64,000 nucleotides of DNA from FEN-1219 sp963713355. Lineage in GTDB: Bacteria > Pseudomonadota > Gammaproteobacteria > Steroidobacterales > Rariloculaceae. The position numbers and the translations under genes are program-made. This document shows positions 62,601 to 64,000 of the stretch, piece after piece; position 1 is the stretch's first letter; every line of letters begins with the position of its first letter. The notes under the pieces are model-generated. The model was not told the DNA's origin. It worked only from the letters and a program-made list of their open reading frames with translations, and searched no databases. The DNA lies in assembly GCA_963713355.1 (NCBI GenBank), contig CAVQLK010000001.1, forward strand, positions 124,001 through 188,000, given 5' to 3'.

Positions 62601-62924
62601 ATGAAGCGCGTTTGGAGCGGCAGCTCGCTGCCCGATACGGCGCATTTCAAGAATCTGCTCGATCAGGCGGGCGTAGCGAGCCTCATCAAGAACCACGAGC
62701 TCGGTGGCGGGATCGGCGACCTACCGGTATTCGACGCCGCGCCAGAGATCTGGGTCGTCGACGACGCGGACGCCGAGCGGGCAGCGGCGCTGATTCGCGA
62801 CAGCGTCCGGCCCGTCGCGAGCGCGGCGCCGTGGCGCTGCCCGCGCTGCGGCGAGGACAACGAGCCGCAATTTGCCGCATGCTGGAGCTGCGGCCGCGAA
62901 GTCCGGCACGAGGGGCCGCCGTAG
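62601..62924 (+). CDS. DUF2007-type signal-transducing domain protein with zinc ribbon
   Basis: A protein of 107 residues. The N-terminal part (HFKNLLDQAGVASLIKNHELGGGIGDLP, EIWVVDDADAERAAALIRD) fits the DUF2007 fold, once called a putative prokaryotic signal-transducing protein. The C-terminus is a zinc ribbon with two Cys pairs (WRCPRCGEDNEPQFAACWSCGRE). I use the ATG at 62601; a TTG at 62577 overlapping trpA is less likely. It may be read from the trp operon. Function not known. Confidence 0.75.
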   Translation: MKRVWSGSSLPDTAHFKNLLDQAGVASLIKNHELGGGIGDLPVFDAAPEIWVVDDADAERAAALIRDSVRPVASAAPWRCPRCGEDNEPQFAACWSCGREVRHEGPP

Positions 62925-62925
62925 C

Positions 62926-63875
62926 ATGCGCTGGCTCGATCGCCTTCTCCTGCTCGCTGCCGCGCTCGTAGTGCTCGCCAACGTGCTGCCGCTCGGCGCG
63001 CGGCTTTCATGGCTGCTAGAGCTGACGACGCACTTTCGCGTGCAGTACCTCGCCGCCACGGCCGTGGTGCTCCTGCTCGTGGCGCTGCGGCGGCATTGGG
63101 GCGCGTGCGTGGCGCTCGTCGCGGCCGGCGCCGTCAGCGCGGTGGCCGTGCTGCCGTACGTGCCGTTTTCGTTCGGCGCCGAGCCCGCGGCCGCCGCTGC
63201 CCCGCCTCTCAAAGTGCTGAGCATCAACGTATCGTACCGGCCGTACTCGGCGCGCCGCTTGCTCGAGATCATCCGCGAGACGAATACCGACGTCCTCATC
63301 GTGCAAGAGCTGACGCCGCATGCTGACAGCGTGCTTGTGGCGCTCGACAGCGAGTTCCCGTACAACCGCAAGTTTCCCGCCTACGGCCCTTATGGAATCG
63401 GGCTCTGGTCGTGTTACGAGCTCGAATCGGGGGCGACGATCGCGATCGGCCGTCGGCCCGCGATCGAGGCGCGCGTGCGCGGGCCTTCGAGCGTATTCAC
63501 TGTCGTCGGCGTGCACTTGAGCGCACCGGTGACGCGGCGTCGCGCGGCCGCGCGCAATCAGGAGCTGCTCGCGCTCGCGGCGCACACTGCCGCGATCGGG
63601 GGGCCGCTCATCGTCGCCGGCGACTTCAACGTGACTCCTTATTCGCCTTACTTCGCCGAGTGGCTCGAGGCGACCGGTTTCACGGATTCGCGGCGCGGGC
63701 GGACGCTGAGCATCAGCTGGCCGACGCTGATGCCGATCGCTCGGGCATTCCGATCGACCATGTCGCCGTCAACGACGACTTCGAGATTCTGTCGCACCGC
63801 CGCATGCCGAACTTCGAGTCCGATCACTACGGCGTGCTCGTCGAGCTCGCACTCGACGGCACGGAGCGCCCATGA
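62926..63875 (+). CDS. Endonuclease/exonuclease/phosphatase family membrane protein (frameshifted)
   Basis: The N-terminus has three membrane spans (MRWLDRLLLLAAALVVLANVL, then two more to about residue 80), followed by an EEP catalytic domain: LKVLSINVSY, VLIVQELTP, VHLSAPV, VAGDFNVTPYS. The frame breaks near 63735-63750 and the domain end (IPIDHVAVNDDFE, FESDHYGVLVELAL, stop 63873-63875) continues in another frame, consistent with one missing base. Metal-dependent phosphodiesterase fold; substrate unknown. ATG one base after the preceding stop; stop overlaps cinA. Confidence 0.8.
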
Positions 63876-64000
63876 GCGCGCAGCCGACCGCCTGCGTGCT
63901 CATCATCGGCAACGAGATCCTGTCAGGCAAAACGCAGGACACGAACCTGCAATTCTTGGGCTTCGAGCTCGCGAAGCTGGGCATTCGGCTCGCCGAAGGG
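63872..64000 (+). CDS. CinA/molybdopterin-binding family protein (3' partial)
   Basis: Only the first 43 codons are in the window. They read MSAQPTACVLIIGNEILSGK then TQDTNLQFLGFELAKLGI, the start of the MoCF/CinA N-terminal domain (IIGNEILSGKTQDTN is the hallmark). The ATG overlaps the stop of the preceding gene (ATGA), so it belongs to the same transcript. Whether the full protein has the CinA deamidase domain cannot be seen here. Confidence 0.8.
   Translation, partial: MSAQPTACVLIIGNEILSGKTQDTNLQFLGFELAKLGIRLAEG

Noticed and set aside
1..64000. CRISPR arrays, tRNA or rRNA genes, insertion sequences, prophage genes
   Set aside because: Searched by eye; no regular repeat-spacer array, no tRNA-like cloverleaf, no transposase, integrase or phage structural protein was found.

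Overview
High-GC bacterial chromosome segment, most likely a gammaproteobacterium of the Steroidobacterales/Nevskiales/Xanthomonadales sphere. The assignment is inferred from protein wording and gene order: yicC-gmk-rpoZ-spoT-ridA-recG, ponA-pilMNOPQ-aroK-aroB, SURF1-CtaA-CtaB behind an aa3 oxidase operon, and tesA beside ybbA. It is ordinary core chromosome. I see no prophage, insertion sequence, CRISPR array, tRNA or rRNA.

Layout. 1-1285: end of one haem-copper oxidase operon (subunits III and IV, small His-tailed membrane protein). 1295-4664: TPR protein, homocysteine methyltransferase, GNAT acetyltransferase, trkA. 4665-5025: gene-free stretch with two large structured palindromes. 5026-7180: uvrD. 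7224-14702: full aa3 cytochrome c oxidase and haem A assembly set on the minus strand (coxB, coxA, small protein, ctaG, coxC, then SURF1, a SCO-like protein, ctaA, ctaB). 14807-18394: bioC, bioB, comF, ubiA. 18467-26173: recG, ridA, spoT, rpoZ, gmk, a formylglycine-generating-enzyme homologue, yicC. 26328-29016: PP2C phosphatase, rph, rdgB, rpmE. 29030-32184: unknown gene and mrcA. 32240-42476: a GEMM-I (cyclic di-GMP type) riboswitch, pilMNOPQ, aroK, aroB, dgt, pyrF, DUF445. 42452-50901: fadD-like, tesA, ybbA, a large ABC permease, ppc. 51142-55836: di-haem cytochrome with an OmpA-like partner, YbhB-like protein, ABC exporter. 55908-64000: trp leader peptide and attenuator, complete trpEGDCFBA operon, DUF2007 protein, EEP-family protein, start of cinA.

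Regulation visible in the sequence: a riboswitch should tie type IV pilus assembly to a cyclic dinucleotide, and a ribosome-stalling attenuator with tandem Trp codons should tie the whole trp operon to charged tRNA-Trp.

The most unusual material is a set of short repeats sharing an AGGGAT-like core between inverted arms. Two form long double palindromes between uvrD and trkA. Related in-frame tandem repeats (48 and 51 bp) sit exactly at operon gene junctions: coxB/coxA, coxA/small protein, and trpF/trpB. At coxB/coxA the repeats leave no stop codon, so the two subunits form one continuous reading frame.

Caution: seven conserved genes (uvrD, ctaA, SURF1, coxB, the ABC permease, ppc, the EEP protein) are each interrupted by a single-base frameshift. 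So many in housekeeping genes points to indel errors in the assembly rather than decay. I annotated each as one gene with the shift noted.
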